Numbered from the stretch's first letter, positions 7,755 through 18,379 are shown. The stretch: 64,000 bases of DNA from Streptomyces regalis (GCF_001509475.1 NZ_LLZG01000115.1:148876-212875), one strand, 5' to 3'. The notes: a model not told the origin generated them from the letters alone. Program-made: numbers and translations.

Positions 7755-7770
7755 ACTGGTCTACACCACC
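7755..7770. promoter_or_regulatory. DasR operator (dre) between nagF and nagE1
   Basis: ACTGGTCTACACCACC differs at only the last base from the ACTGGTCTACACCACT form of the dre consensus. It lies 43 bp before the nagE1 start. Confidence 0.88.
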
Positions 7771-7812
7771 CTGGGGACGGCCGACAAACCGCGCACCGGC
7801 AGAGGGGTCCCG

Positions 7813-9126
7813 ATGAGCGCCGACAGCAGTGCGAACAGGGGCGGAGAGAGCACTGTCAGCCCCGCGCGCGCCCGCTGGAACACCGCGTTCCAGGGCCTGC
7901 AGAAGATGGGCCGCAGCCTCCAGCTCCCGATCGCCGTACTGCCGGCCGCCGGCATCCTCAACCGCCTCGGCCAGCCGGATGTGTTCGGGGACGAGGGACT
8001 GGGCTGGGACAACGTCTCGAAGGTGATGGACGGCGCGGGCGGTGCGCTGCTCGACGGCTCGCTGGGACTGCCGTTGCTGTTCTGCGTGGGCGTGGCCATC
8101 GGCATGGCGAAGAAGGCGGACGGTTCGACGGCGCTGGCGGCGGTGACCGGGTTCCTCGTCTACTACAACGTGCTGCGCGAGTTCCCGGAGGACTGCCCGG
8201 AGGGGACGAAGGAGATCCCCGACATCGGCTGCGCCGCGGCCGAGGGGGCGGTGAGCGCGTACACGTACCAGAATCCGGGCGTCTTCGGCGGCATCGTCAT
8301 CGGCCTGCTGGCGGCCTTCTTCTGGCAGCGCTACCACCGCACGAGGCTGGTGGACTGGCTCGGCTTCTTCAACGGGCGGCGTCTCGTCCCGATCATCATG
8401 GCGTTCGTGGCGATCGTGTTCGCGGTGCTGTGCCTGTGGGTCTGGCCGCCGATCGGTGACGCGCTGGAGAGCTTCAGCGACTGGATGAGCGGCCTGGGCG
8501 CCTGGGGCGCGGGCGTGTTCGGCATCGCAAACCGCGCACTGCTGGTCGTGGGCCTGCACCAGTTCCTCAACGTGCCCATCTGGTTCCAGTTCGGCAGCTA
8601 CACCACGCCCGACGGCGAGGTGGTGCACGGCGACATCAACATGTTCCTCGCGGGCGACCCGGACGCCGGCCAGTTCACCTCGGGCTTTTTCCCGATCATG
8701 ATGTTCGCCCTGCCGGCGGCGGCCCTCGCCATCACCCACTGCGCCAAGCCGAGCCGCCGCAAAGAGGTGGGCGGGCTGATGCTGTCGGTGGCCCTGACGT
8801 CGTTCGTCACCGGCATCACGGAACCGATCGAGTACTCGTTCCTCTTCATCGCCCCGCTCCTGTACGTGGTGCACGCGCTGCTGACGGGTGTGTCGATGGC
8901 GGTGACCTGGGGGCTGGGCGTGCACGACGGCTTCAGCTTCTCGGCCGGGTTGATCGACTACATCATCAACTGGAACCTGGCGACGAGACCTTGGGCGATC
9001 ATTCCGATCGGCCTGTGCTTCGCGGCCGTCTATTACGCCGTTTTCCGGTTCGCCATCACGAAGTTCGACCTGAAGACCCCGGGGCGGGAGCCGGAGGACG
9101 AGGTCGAGGACGTGACCAAGGTCTGA
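7813..9126 (+). CDS. nagE1: PTS GlcNAc-type EIIC permease NagE1
   Basis: A 437-residue EIIC of the glucose/GlcNAc family with about ten membrane helices and no fused IIB or IIA. LQKMGRSLQLPIAVLPAAG, GIAIGMAKKADGST-like, ITEPIEYSFLF (the conserved sugar-binding ITEPIE motif) and a charged C-terminal tail are present. A loop around residues 120-145 with cysteines (EDCPEGTKEIPDIGC) is longer than in NagE2. The ATG at 7813 is used because a GAGGGG site precedes it and because the dre operator lies upstream of it. An earlier in-frame ATG would put the operator inside the gene. It shares the window with nagE2, 184 bp downstream. Confidence 0.93.
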   Translation: MSADSSANRGGESTVSPARARWNTAFQGLQKMGRSLQLPIAVLPAAGILNRLGQPDVFGDEGLGWDNVSKVMDGAGGALLDGSLGLPLLFCVGVAIGMAKKADGSTALAAVTGFLVYYNVLREFPEDCPEGTKEIPDIGCAAAEGAVSAYTYQNPGVFGGIVIGLLAAFFWQRYHRTRLVDWLGFFNGRRLVPIIMAFVAIVFAVLCLWVWPPIGDALESFSDWMSGLGAWGAGVFGIANRALLVVGLHQFLNVPIWFQFGSYTTPDGEVVHGDINMFLAGDPDAGQFTSGFFPIMMFALPAAALAITHCAKPSRRKEVGGLMLSVALTSFVTGITEPIEYSFLFIAPLLYVVHALLTGVSMAVTWGLGVHDGFSFSAGLIDYIINWNLATRPWAIIPIGLCFAAVYYAVFRFAITKFDLKTPGREPEDEVEDVTKV

Positions 9127-9224
9127 CGTGATCGGGCGGGGGCGAAAGGGGCCCGGCGACGCCGGAAAGTAGCGGATCAGTCGCGGGAATCGCGGGTTCC
9201 TTATCCGGCCTTCACCGTGCTACA

Positions 9225-9240
9225 ACAGGTCTACACCACT
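9225..9240. promoter_or_regulatory. DasR operator (dre) 1 upstream of nagE2
   Basis: ACAGGTCTACACCACT matches the dre consensus at 15 of 16 positions and abuts a second site in the opposite orientation. Confidence 0.85.
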
Positions 9241-9241
9241 A

Positions 9242-9257
9242 AGTGGTTTAGACCAGA
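9242..9257. promoter_or_regulatory. DasR operator (dre) 2 upstream of nagE2
   Basis: AGTGGTTTAGACCAGA is a reverse-oriented dre-like site directly next to the first one; it lies 53 bp before the nagE2 GTG. Confidence 0.85.
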
Positions 9258-9310
9258 CGCCGCCGTCCCCTCCTTGTCTTCGGGCGGCGCCATGCCCCCT
9301 GGAGGAAGTT

Positions 9311-10576
<1,266 letters not shown>

Positions 10577-10600
10577 GCCGCACGCCCCAGCAACGAATGA

Positions 10601-10637
10601 CGAAGGCCCCGGAACCGAAAAGGTTCCGGGGCCTTCG
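10601..10637. terminator. Bidirectional terminator between nagE2 and the MBL-fold gene
   Basis: CGAAGGCCCCGGAACC (10601-10616) and its perfect complement GGTTCCGGGGCCTTCG (10622-10637) flank a 5-nt loop. It serves the two convergent genes. Confidence 0.92.
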
Positions 10638-10695
10638 CGCACCTACGGGCCTGAACCCCGTACGGGCTGCTTCTCGACCGGCTCGGCTGGACCGG

Positions 10696-11448
10696 CTAGA
10701 TCTCGTACGACCGCCTCGGCGCCGCCAGCTCCACGGGTCCGTCGTAGACCGCGCGCGCGTCGGCCAGGTTGACCTGGGGGTCGGTCCACGGCGGGATGTG
10801 GGTGAGGAGCAGGCGGCGGGCGCCGGCGCGGGCCGCCGTCTGGCCCGCCTCGCGGCCGTTGAGGTGCAGGTCGGGGATGTCTTCCTTGCCGTGCGTGAAG
10901 GCGGCCTCGCACAGGAACAGGTCGGCGTCGCGGGCGAGTTCGTCCAGGGCCGTGCTGATGCCCGTGTCGCCGGAGTACGTCAGGCTCTTCCCGCCGTGCT
11001 CGATCCGGATGCCGTACGCCTCCACCGGGTGGGCCACGCGTTCCGTGTGCACCGTGAACGGGCCGATCTCGAAGGTGGACGGCTTGACCGTGTGGAAGTC
11101 GAAGACCTCGCTCATGGACGAGGCGGTGGGGGTGTCGGCGTAGGCGGTGGTCAGGCGCTGTTCCGTGCCCTCGGGTCCGTAGACCGGGATCGGGTCGCAG
11201 CGGCCGCCGTCGTGCCGGTAGTAACGCGCGACGAAATACGCGCACATGTCGATGCAGTGGTCGGCGTGCAGATGACTGAGGAAGATCGCGTCGAGGTCGT
11301 AGAGACCGCAGTGGCGCTGCAACTCGCCCAGGGCGCCATTGCCCATGTCGAGGAGCAGCCGGAAGCCGTCGGCCTCGACGAGGTAGCTCGAGCAGGCCGA
11401 TTCCGCGGACGGGAACGACCCCGAGCAGCCGACGACGGTGAGCTTCAT
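10696..11448 (-). CDS. MBL-fold metallo-hydrolase, ribonuclease Z-like
   Basis: A 250-residue metallo-beta-lactamase-fold protein. Motifs in order are KLTVVGCSGSFPS at the N-terminus, FLSHLHADHCIDM (HxHxDH zinc site), SGDTG, FLCEAAF and LLLTHIPPW. The HLHADH and N-terminal GCSGS patterns resemble the RNase Z/ElaC-like and cyclic-phosphodiesterase-like branch. The substrate cannot be assigned. The ATG at 11448 begins the conserved beta strand; a longer frame upstream is not protein-like. It is cytoplasmic by sequence (no signal peptide) and monocistronic between a terminator and a divergent small gene. Confidence 0.88.
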   Translation of the reverse strand: MKLTVVGCSGSFPSAESACSSYLVEADGFRLLLDMGNGALGELQRHCGLYDLDAIFLSHLHADHCIDMCAYFVARYYRHDGGRCDPIPVYGPEGTEQRLTTAYADTPTASSMSEVFDFHTVKPSTFEIGPFTVHTERVAHPVEAYGIRIEHGGKSLTYSGDTGISTALDELARDADLFLCEAAFTHGKEDIPDLHLNGREAGQTAARAGARRLLLTHIPPWTDPQVNLADARAVYDGPVELAAPRRSYEI

Positions 11449-11732
11449 GAAACAGAAACCTCCGCTGGCGGAAAAAGAGAAGATCGAAGGATGGGGCGTC
11501 GGGGGTCGTGCGGTTTGTCGAGCGTAAGGCGCAAAACCTCCGGTCGCTCCTCCGCCAAGGGCTGTTGTGGGCGAACTCACCTGTGGTGTCACCGGTTCGG
11601 CTGCCGACGCTGTCCAGTTGTTCGAGGCCGGCCCTCGGGCGGCGCAGAGACGGTCATCTCCGGTCGCAGCCCCCCGTATACGGACGTAGCGTCGGAAAGA
11701 CGTGTTGCCTAAGTGAACCGAGGGATCCGGAC

Positions 11733-12014
11733 ATGACTGTTTTGGTCGTCAACCGGGGTGCTGAGTGGACCCAGGAGCTCTACCAGGCTGCCTTCGACCG
11801 GGCGATCCCGGATCGCGCGAATCCACCCGCCGGGCTGATCGCGCACTTCGGGGCACCTGCCGAGTCAGGCGGATGGCAGGTCGTCGACGTGTGGGAGTCG
11901 GAGGAACAGTTCCGGCGCTTCCTGGCGGAGTCGGTGATTCCGGCCGCGCAGGCTCTCGGAGCGCCGCCGTTCGACAGCCAGGTGGTCGAGCTGTACAACT
12001 CGCTGATCCCGTAG
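11733..12014 (+). CDS. Small conserved protein of ABM/quinol-monooxygenase-like size
   Basis: A 93-residue protein with a strong alternation of strands and helices: TVLVVNRGAEWTQELYQAAF, GLIAHFGAPAESGGWQVVDV and WESEEQFRRFLAESV. The pattern resembles dimeric alpha+beta barrel proteins, but no family can be named with confidence. The ATG at 11733 is taken because the upstream frame (from about 11508) is not protein-like. It is followed 19 bp later by the PemK/MazF-like gene. Function unknown. Confidence 0.65.
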   Translation: MTVLVVNRGAEWTQELYQAAFDRAIPDRANPPAGLIAHFGAPAESGGWQVVDVWESEEQFRRFLAESVIPAAQALGAPPFDSQVVELYNSLIP

Positions 12015-12033
12015 GGCGGGTACCGTCGTCTTC

Positions 12034-12564
12034 ATGGACACGTCCTGGTGGCTGGCGCTCGCCGCGGTGGTGCTGCTCGCACTGATCGCCGCGCTCGTGG
12101 ACGGGTGGGGGCGCGGGCGGCGTCCCCGGGGGCGGCGGACGCGGCCGCCGGGGCGGGCGGACCGGCGCCCTCCGGGTCGTCAGGACGGGCGTGGTCCCGC
12201 TCGGCCGGCGCCCGCGGAGATCTGGTGGGCGAACGTGCCCTACGAGGACGGGCCAGCGTCAAAAGGGGCCGCGCGTAGCGCGTCGGGTAGGGCGGTGGCG
12301 GGAGACGGGCGGGCGAAGGACCGGCCGTGTCTGGTGCTCGCGGTGCGCGGGCAGCGGGTCACCGTCGCGAAGATCACCAGCAAGTACCGCGACGAGCGGG
12401 GCGGAGTGATCCCGCTGCCGCCGGGCTCGGTCGGGGACACGCGCGGGCGGGCGAGCTTTCTGGAGACGGGCGAGCTGCGGGACGTACCGGTGGGGGACTT
12501 CCGGCGGCGGGTGGGGGTGATGGACCCGGTCGTGTGGGACCAGGTCCGTCACCTCGCGACGTAG
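12034..12564 (+). CDS. PemK/MazF-like toxin-fold protein with an N-terminal membrane anchor
   Basis: A 176-residue protein. Residues 5-22 (WWLALAAVVLLALIAALV) form a membrane helix, then comes an Arg/Pro-rich linker. The C-terminal domain resembles PemK/MazF (EIWWANVPYEDG...KDRPCLVLAVRGQRVTVAKITSKY...LRDVPVGDFRRRVGVMD). Classical MazF is a soluble mRNA interferase paired with an antitoxin; here no antitoxin gene is adjacent and the protein is tethered. The strand region between PYEDG and KDRP carries an Ala/Gly/Arg-rich insertion (residues ~75-95) that may be tolerated or may disturb the fold. It may be a housekeeping actinobacterial family rather than a toxin. Confidence 0.75.
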   Translation: MDTSWWLALAAVVLLALIAALVDGWGRGRRPRGRRTRPPGRADRRPPGRQDGRGPARPAPAEIWWANVPYEDGPASKGAARSASGRAVAGDGRAKDRPCLVLAVRGQRVTVAKITSKYRDERGGVIPLPPGSVGDTRGRASFLETGELRDVPVGDFRRRVGVMDPVVWDQVRHLAT

Positions 12565-12598
12565 ACGCTCCGCGGGGAGCGCCGGTGCAGGGCGTTGC

Positions 12599-13835
<1,237 letters not shown>

Positions 13836-13949
13836 GGCTCAGGGCTCCTGTCGGGAGTAGTCAGTCGGGGGCGCGCGGCAGCGCAGGTACAGCAGGTGGT
13901 GCGTGTGGGCAGCGCCGCGGCTCACGGCCGTACGGCGGCAGGGGCAGCG

Positions 13950-14045
13950 TCAACAGATGGCGCTGGCGAGCCTGCACAGGTCGACGTGCAGCCGCGCCAC
14001 GAGCAGCAAGCCCGGCGTCTTCTCGCTCACGTCGTGGGAAACCAT
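13950..14045 (-). CDS. 31-codon cysteine leader peptide upstream of cysO
   Basis: A short frame from ATG 14045 to TGA 13950. The peptide ends LLLVARLHVDLCRLASAIC. The VARLHVDLCRLASAIC pattern is that of putative cysteine leader peptides I know from Streptomyces sulfur genes, with Cys codons late in the frame. Slow translation at those codons when charged tRNA-Cys is scarce could affect downstream RNA folding and cysO-cysM expression. The frame lies 115 bp before cysO and is oriented with it. It is too short for ordinary gene finders. A SigR-type promoter overlaps its start codon. Confidence 0.75.
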   Translation of the reverse strand: MVSHDVSEKTPGLLLVARLHVDLCRLASAIC

Positions 14046-14066
14046 GGGCTCATCGTATCGATTCCC
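14040..14066 (-). promoter_or_regulatory. SigR-type promoter overlapping the leader peptide start
   Basis: GGGAAT (14066-14061) and GTT (14042-14040) are separated by exactly 18 bp, which matches the Streptomyces SigR consensus GGGAAT-N18-GTT. The GTT directly follows the leader ATG. Transcripts from it would start inside the leader frame and lack its start codon. A separate TACGAT sequence nearby could be a vegetative -10 box. Confidence 0.7.
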
Positions 14067-14131
14067 GGTCCGGGGCCCAGAGTGTGATCTCGCATAGTGG
14101 AAGAATTCTGACCGAATAACGGGATGCAGGC

Positions 14132-14554
14132 TCAGTAGGCCGCTACGACCTCGACCTCTTCCTCCGTCACCGCACCGTCCACGATCCGGAACGAGCGGAA
14201 CTGGAACTCGCCGAGCCCGTCGGTGTCGGCCGTGGAGACCAGGACATAGTGCGCGCCGGGCTCGTTCGCGTAGGAGATGTCGGTGCGGGAAGGGTAGGCC
14301 TGGGTCGCCGTGTGGGAGTGGTAGATGACCACCGGCTCCTCGTCGCGGTCGTCCATCTCGCGGTACAGCTTGAGCAGATCGCCCGAGTCGAACTCGTAGA
14401 ACGTGGGCGACATGGCCGCGTTCAGCATCGGGATGAAGCGCTCCGGGCGGTCCGAGCCCGCCGGCCCCGCCACGACGCCGCACGCCTCGTCGGGGTGGTC
14501 CTTGCGCGCGTGGGCGACGATCTGGTCGACGAGGGCCTGGGTGATGGTCAGCAT
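14132..14554 (-). CDS. mec: JAMM metalloprotease, CysO-cysteine peptidase (Mec+) type
   Basis: A 140-residue JAB1/MPN (JAMM) protease of normal length. The catalytic Glu23 lies in DEACGVV. The zinc motif is His79-Ser-His81 with Ser89 and Asp92, fitting HxH-x7-S-x2-D. In M. tuberculosis the homologue Mec+ cleaves the CysO-cysteine adduct to free cysteine. Here it may also remove Met-Ala from the CysO C-terminus. Start ATG 14554; a longer upstream frame is not conserved in character. The leader peptide and cysO lie downstream on the same strand. Confidence 0.92.
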   Translation of the reverse strand: MLTITQALVDQIVAHARKDHPDEACGVVAGPAGSDRPERFIPMLNAAMSPTFYEFDSGDLLKLYREMDDRDEEPVVIYHSHTATQAYPSRTDISYANEPGAHYVLVSTADTDGLGEFQFRSFRIVDGAVTEEEVEVVAAY

Positions 14555-14575
14555 GCTCGTCAGGATAAGCAGAAG

Positions 14576-14610
14576 GGCCGCCCCATACCGAAGAGTGGTA
14601 CGGGACGGCC
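14576..14610 (-). terminator. Terminator of the amino-acid permease gene
   Basis: GGCCGCCCCATACC and GGTACGGGACGGCC pair at 12 of 14 positions around a 7-nt loop, 90-125 bp after the permease stop on the same strand. Confidence 0.6.
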
Positions 14611-14699
14611 CACATGCCGGACGTCCTGAGCGGCAGCCGCCGGGGGGCGCCACGAGCGCTCCCTGCGACTGGACGTCCTCGACCGTGAATACGGCGGAC

Positions 14700-16142
14700 T
14701 CAGCCGACCTTCTCGAACTCCGGCTCCTCGTCGCCACCGCGCGCGGTGATCTGCGGGTTGCGGCTCTTGAGGACCGCCCAGCCGATGCCCAGGGCGGCGG
14801 CCCAGCCGGCCATCACGTACAGGCAGACGCGGGAGTCGGGGTCGTAGGCGATCAGGCCGGTGACGAAGAGCAGGAACATGATGGCGATCCAGCTGCACAC
14901 CGAGCCGCCCGGCGCCGGGAAGGACGAGGCGGGCAGGCGACCCGCGACGACCTGGCGGCGGTAGCGGACGTGGCTGATCAGGATCATCAGCCAGGTCCAG
15001 ATGCCGGCCGCGGTGGCGATGGAGGTGACGTAGCCGAACGCCTTCTCCGGGACGATGTAGTTCAGGACCACGCCGATGCCCATGAAGGCGACCGAGACCG
15101 CGATGCCGAGGGCCGGGGTCTTGGTGGAGGACAGCTTCGAGAAGGCCTTGGGAGCCTCACCGCTGTCGGCGAGGTTGCGCAGCATGCGGCCCGTGGAGTA
15201 CATGCCGGAGTTGCAGGACGACAGGGCGGCCGTCAGCACGACGAAGTTGACGATGCCGGCGGCGGCCGGGATGCCGATCACCGCGAATGCCTTCACGAAG
15301 GGGCTGACGCCCTCCGCGAACTCGGTCCACTTCACCACGCAGAGAATGACGGTGAGGGCGCCGACGTAGAACAGCGCGATACGCCAGGGCAGGGTGTTGA
15401 TCGCCTTGGGGAGGGTCTTCTCCGGGTTCTCCGACTCGCCGGCCGTGACGCCGACCAGCTCGACCGCGAGGTAGGCGAACATGACGCCCTGCAGGGTCAT
15501 CAGGGACGAGCCGATGCCCTTGGGGAAGAAGCCGTCGAAGGCCCACAGGTTGGAGACGGCCGCGGTGTCGCCGGCGGCGCTGAAGCCGAAGGTGAGCACG
15601 CCCAGGCCGATGACGATCATGCCGATCAGGGCGGTGACCTTGACCATCGAGAACCAGAACTCGAGCTCGCCGAAGACCTTCACGGAGATCAGGTTGACCC
15701 CGAAGAGGATCACCAGGAAGACCAGGGCCGTGACCCACTGCGGGACGTCCGGGAACCAGTAGTGGACGTAGATCGCGGCGGCCGTGAGCTCGGCCATGCC
15801 GGTGACGACCCACATCAGCCAGTACGTCCAGCCGGTGAAGTAGCCGAAGAACGGGCCGAGGAATTCACGGGAGTACTCGGCGAAGGAACCCGAGACCGGG
15901 CGGTAGAGCAGGAGCTCACCGAGCGCCCGCATGATGAAGAAGACGATGGCGCCCGCGAGGGCGTACATCAGGATGAGGCTGGGACCGGCCTTGGCGATGT
16001 TCGCGCCGGCACCCAGGAACAGGCCGACGCCGATGGCGCCGCCGATGGCGATCATCTGGACCTGACGGCTGCCGAGGCCGCGCTCGTACCCCTCCTCGGG
16101 GGCGTCCGTGGCCTTCGCGTCGGTGACCTTCGAAGAGGTCAT
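14700..16142 (-). CDS. Amino-acid permease (APC superfamily, AAT family)
   Basis: A 480-residue transporter with about 12 membrane helices. The conserved AAT N-terminus is GLGSRQVQMIAIGGAIGVGL, followed by FLGAGANIAKAGPS. It also has ELLLYRPVSGSFAEYSRE and FAYLAVELVGVTAGE with the charged ESENPEKTLPKAI loop. It should import an amino acid with protons; the substrate is not clear from sequence. The ATG at 16142 begins MTSSKVTDAKATDAP, a short cytoplasmic tail. It has a long upstream region containing a 36-bp element shared with the downstream alanine/glycine symporter gene. A terminator follows at 14576-14610. Confidence 0.92.
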   Translation of the reverse strand: MTSSKVTDAKATDAPEEGYERGLGSRQVQMIAIGGAIGVGLFLGAGANIAKAGPSLILMYALAGAIVFFIMRALGELLLYRPVSGSFAEYSREFLGPFFGYFTGWTYWLMWVVTGMAELTAAAIYVHYWFPDVPQWVTALVFLVILFGVNLISVKVFGELEFWFSMVKVTALIGMIVIGLGVLTFGFSAAGDTAAVSNLWAFDGFFPKGIGSSLMTLQGVMFAYLAVELVGVTAGESENPEKTLPKAINTLPWRIALFYVGALTVILCVVKWTEFAEGVSPFVKAFAVIGIPAAAGIVNFVVLTAALSSCNSGMYSTGRMLRNLADSGEAPKAFSKLSSTKTPALGIAVSVAFMGIGVVLNYIVPEKAFGYVTSIATAAGIWTWLMILISHVRYRRQVVAGRLPASSFPAPGGSVCSWIAIMFLLFVTGLIAYDPDSRVCLYVMAGWAAALGIGWAVLKSRNPQITARGGDEEPEFEKVG

Positions 16143-16410
16143 GTGTGGTGCGCCCTTTCTCCATACCGACCCGGGCCTTTCGTGGGCCTCGGATCGGGTG
16201 TCGATCCCCCCGGACTGATGGAGCTGTGCCTGGCCCACGATCCGTCGGCCACATGGCGCACCCGGCGAACATACGGGTGGTGTTCGCCGGGCGATCGTGA
16301 AGATTTATCACGGTCGCAACCATGATCGGCTGCTACGAATGTGACACGGAACACAGGGAGAAGCGGTCAAAGGGCGCAAAGCGGGGGGATCGTGGCCTGA
16401 GGGTTGACGT

Positions 16411-16446
16411 GATCGTTATCCGGATTTGAGCGTTCGCTGAGAGAAC
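16411..16446 (-). promoter_or_regulatory. Shared 36-bp element, copy 1, before the amino-acid permease
   Basis: The + strand reads GATCGTTATCCGGATTTGAG followed by CGTTCGCTGAGAGAAC. It matches 18417-18452 at 33 of 36 positions and contains the inverted repeat GTTC-N7-GAAC. It lies 269 bp before the permease start. No known consensus is claimed. Confidence 0.6.
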
Positions 16447-16480
16447 ATTCGCGATCCGGTCAAGAGACCAAGAGACGCGG

Positions 16481-16536
16481 AAGGGCCCGCTCGTACCGGG
16501 AAGCCCGGAGTACCCGGATGGTACGAGCGGGCCCTT
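16481..16536 (-). terminator. Terminator of the sodium:alanine/glycine symporter gene
   Basis: AAGGGCCCGCTCGTACC (16481-16497) and GGTACGAGCGGGCCCTT (16520-16536) are perfect complements, with a smaller CCGGG/CCCGG stem inside the loop. Confidence 0.85.
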
Positions 16537-16578
16537 CAGGGCCTTGCGTTCAGGGCCTTGCGTTCAGGGCCTTGCGGG
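16537..16578. repeat. Three tandem 14-bp units after the symporter gene
   Basis: CAGGGCCTTGCGTT occurs at 16537-16550 and 16551-16564, with a third slightly changed unit at 16565-16578. Non-coding. Confidence 0.85.
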
Positions 16579-16593
16579 GACTGCCTGCCGCGC

Positions 16594-18132
16594 TCAGAGC
16601 GCCTTGGCGGTCTCCTCCTCCTGCGGCTCCTCGCTGCCGAGGGCCGCGCGGGCCTTGCGCTCCCGGACGTAGTCCAGGAACTTGTCCAGCTCGCGCTTGA
16701 CGATCGGGGCCAGCAGGTAGAGGCCGATGATGTTGAACACCGACAGCAGGAACAGCGCCGAGTCACCCAGGTCGATCAGCGAGCCGAGGGACATCAGGGA
16801 GCCCAGGACGACGAACGCGCTCCAGACGGCCTTGAAGATCGTCTCGCTGGCCTTGCTGCGGCCGAAGAGGTACGTCCAGGCCTTGAGGCCGTAGTAGCCC
16901 CAGGTCAGGATCGTGGAGAAGGCGAACAGCAGCACCGCGACGGTCAGCAGCTTCGGGAACCAGGGCAGCACGGTGCCGAAGGCGTCCGAGGTGATGACGA
17001 CACCGACGGGCTCGCCGCTCTTGCGGGCCTCGCCCCAGCTGTCCGGGTTGGCGATGATGATCGTCAGGGCGGTCATGGTGCAGATGACGACCGTGTCGAT
17101 GAACGGCTCCAGCAGGGCGACCAGACCCTCGCTCGCGGGCTTGTTGGTCTTGACCGCGGAGTGGGCGATCGGGGCGGAGCCCAGACCCGCCTCGTTGGAG
17201 AAGGCGGCCCGCTTGAAGCCCTGGATCAGGGCACCGATCACACCGCCGACGACACCATCGGCCTGGAACGCGCCCTTGATGATTTCCTGGATCGCGTCGG
17301 GCACCGCGGAGACGTTGGCCAGGATGACGACCAGGCAGGCCAGGATGTACATGATGGCCATCGCCGGGACCAGCTTGCTGGTGACGGAGGCGATGGAGCG
17401 GATGCCGCCGAGCAGCACCAGGCCGACCAGCGCGGAGACCACCAGGCCGAAGAGGACGGCACCGGCGGAGGAGGCCAGGAAGCCGTCCTCGCCGCCGAAG
17501 GTCGAGGAGACCTGCGCGTAGCTCTGGTTGGTCTGGTACAGGTTGCCGCCGAACAGACCGAAGAAGAGGATCATGACGGAGGCGGCGATGGCCAGCACCT
17601 TGCCGAACTTGGCGCCGGCGGGGCCGAAGCGCTCGGCGAGGCCGCGGGGCAGGTAGTACATCGGGCCACCGGAGACGGTGCCGTCCGCGTGCGTCTCGCG
17701 GTACTTCACACCGAGCGTGACCTCGACGAACTTGCTCGCCATGCCGAGCAGACCGCACAGGATCATCCAGAAGGTGGCACCCGGGCCACCGATGGAGACG
17801 GCGACCGCGACACCGGCGATGTTGCCGAGGCCGACGGTGCCTGAGACGGCGGCGGTCAGCGCCTGGAAGTGGCTGACCTCACCGGGGGCGCCCTTCTCGT
17901 CGTACTTGCCGCGTACGACTTCGAGGGCGAGCTTGAACTTCCGTATCTGGATGAGCCCGAACCAGGCGCTGAAGACCAGGCCCGCGATCACGAGCCAGGC
18001 GACGATGAGGGGGAGCTCTGTGCCGTTGACGGAGACGGAGTAGAAGACGTACTTAGCGACCGTCTCGGATACGGGTTCGAAGAAGCCGCTGACGGCATCG
18101 TCGATGGACGTGGTGATGGAGTCGAGTGACAT
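16594..18132 (-). CDS. Sodium:alanine/glycine symporter (AGCS family)
   Basis: A 512-residue membrane protein with about 11-12 helices. The AGCS signatures are GTVGLGNIAGVAVAVSIGGPGATFWM, in a longer block near residue 100, and AFSNEAGLGSAPIAHSAVK near residue 330. It imports alanine or glycine with sodium. The ATG at 18132 begins MSLDSITTSIDD; an upstream extension is not protein-like. It has a long (>280 bp) upstream region with the shared 36-bp element. A strong terminator follows. Its neighbour is an APC permease on the same strand, but each has its own upstream region. Confidence 0.94.
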   Translation of the reverse strand: MSLDSITTSIDDAVSGFFEPVSETVAKYVFYSVSVNGTELPLIVAWLVIAGLVFSAWFGLIQIRKFKLALEVVRGKYDEKGAPGEVSHFQALTAAVSGTVGLGNIAGVAVAVSIGGPGATFWMILCGLLGMASKFVEVTLGVKYRETHADGTVSGGPMYYLPRGLAERFGPAGAKFGKVLAIAASVMILFFGLFGGNLYQTNQSYAQVSSTFGGEDGFLASSAGAVLFGLVVSALVGLVLLGGIRSIASVTSKLVPAMAIMYILACLVVILANVSAVPDAIQEIIKGAFQADGVVGGVIGALIQGFKRAAFSNEAGLGSAPIAHSAVKTNKPASEGLVALLEPFIDTVVICTMTALTIIIANPDSWGEARKSGEPVGVVITSDAFGTVLPWFPKLLTVAVLLFAFSTILTWGYYGLKAWTYLFGRSKASETIFKAVWSAFVVLGSLMSLGSLIDLGDSALFLLSVFNIIGLYLLAPIVKRELDKFLDYVRERKARAALGSEEPQEEETAKAL

Positions 18133-18379
18133 CGAACTTCCTCGGTGGCGCGGGGACGTGCTGGCGTGGCGCAGCGGATGGGGATGAGCGAACGCCGTGT
18201 CCGTTCGGCGACAGAAATAAAGGGGGGCCCACGGACTCGGGCTTCCCCTTGGTGTCGTACAGGTCGTGCACACCGGTGTTGACCGGCTCTCCCGCCTCGG
18301 GCAGGGGTGGTGCCGAAAACGAGTTGCCAGTTCCTATCACGTCGTTTACGAGATCTTTAGTGGTACAGATCACATGCAG

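Larger units (their letters stand above)
16143..16593. other. Gene-free stretch: permease upstream region, shared element, terminator and short repeats
   Basis: No coding sequence is supported. The stretch holds the long upstream region of the permease and, about 265 bp from its start, one copy of the shared 36-bp element (16411-16446). It also holds the symporter terminator (16481-16536) and three 14-bp tandem units (16537-16578). Confidence 0.8.

Noticed and set aside
18237..18300. Glycine-riboswitch-like GGGAGAG and AAGGGGAAG segments before the AGCS gene
   Set aside because: Only short pieces resemble the aptamer; the closing CUCUCAGGC part and the conserved core are missing.
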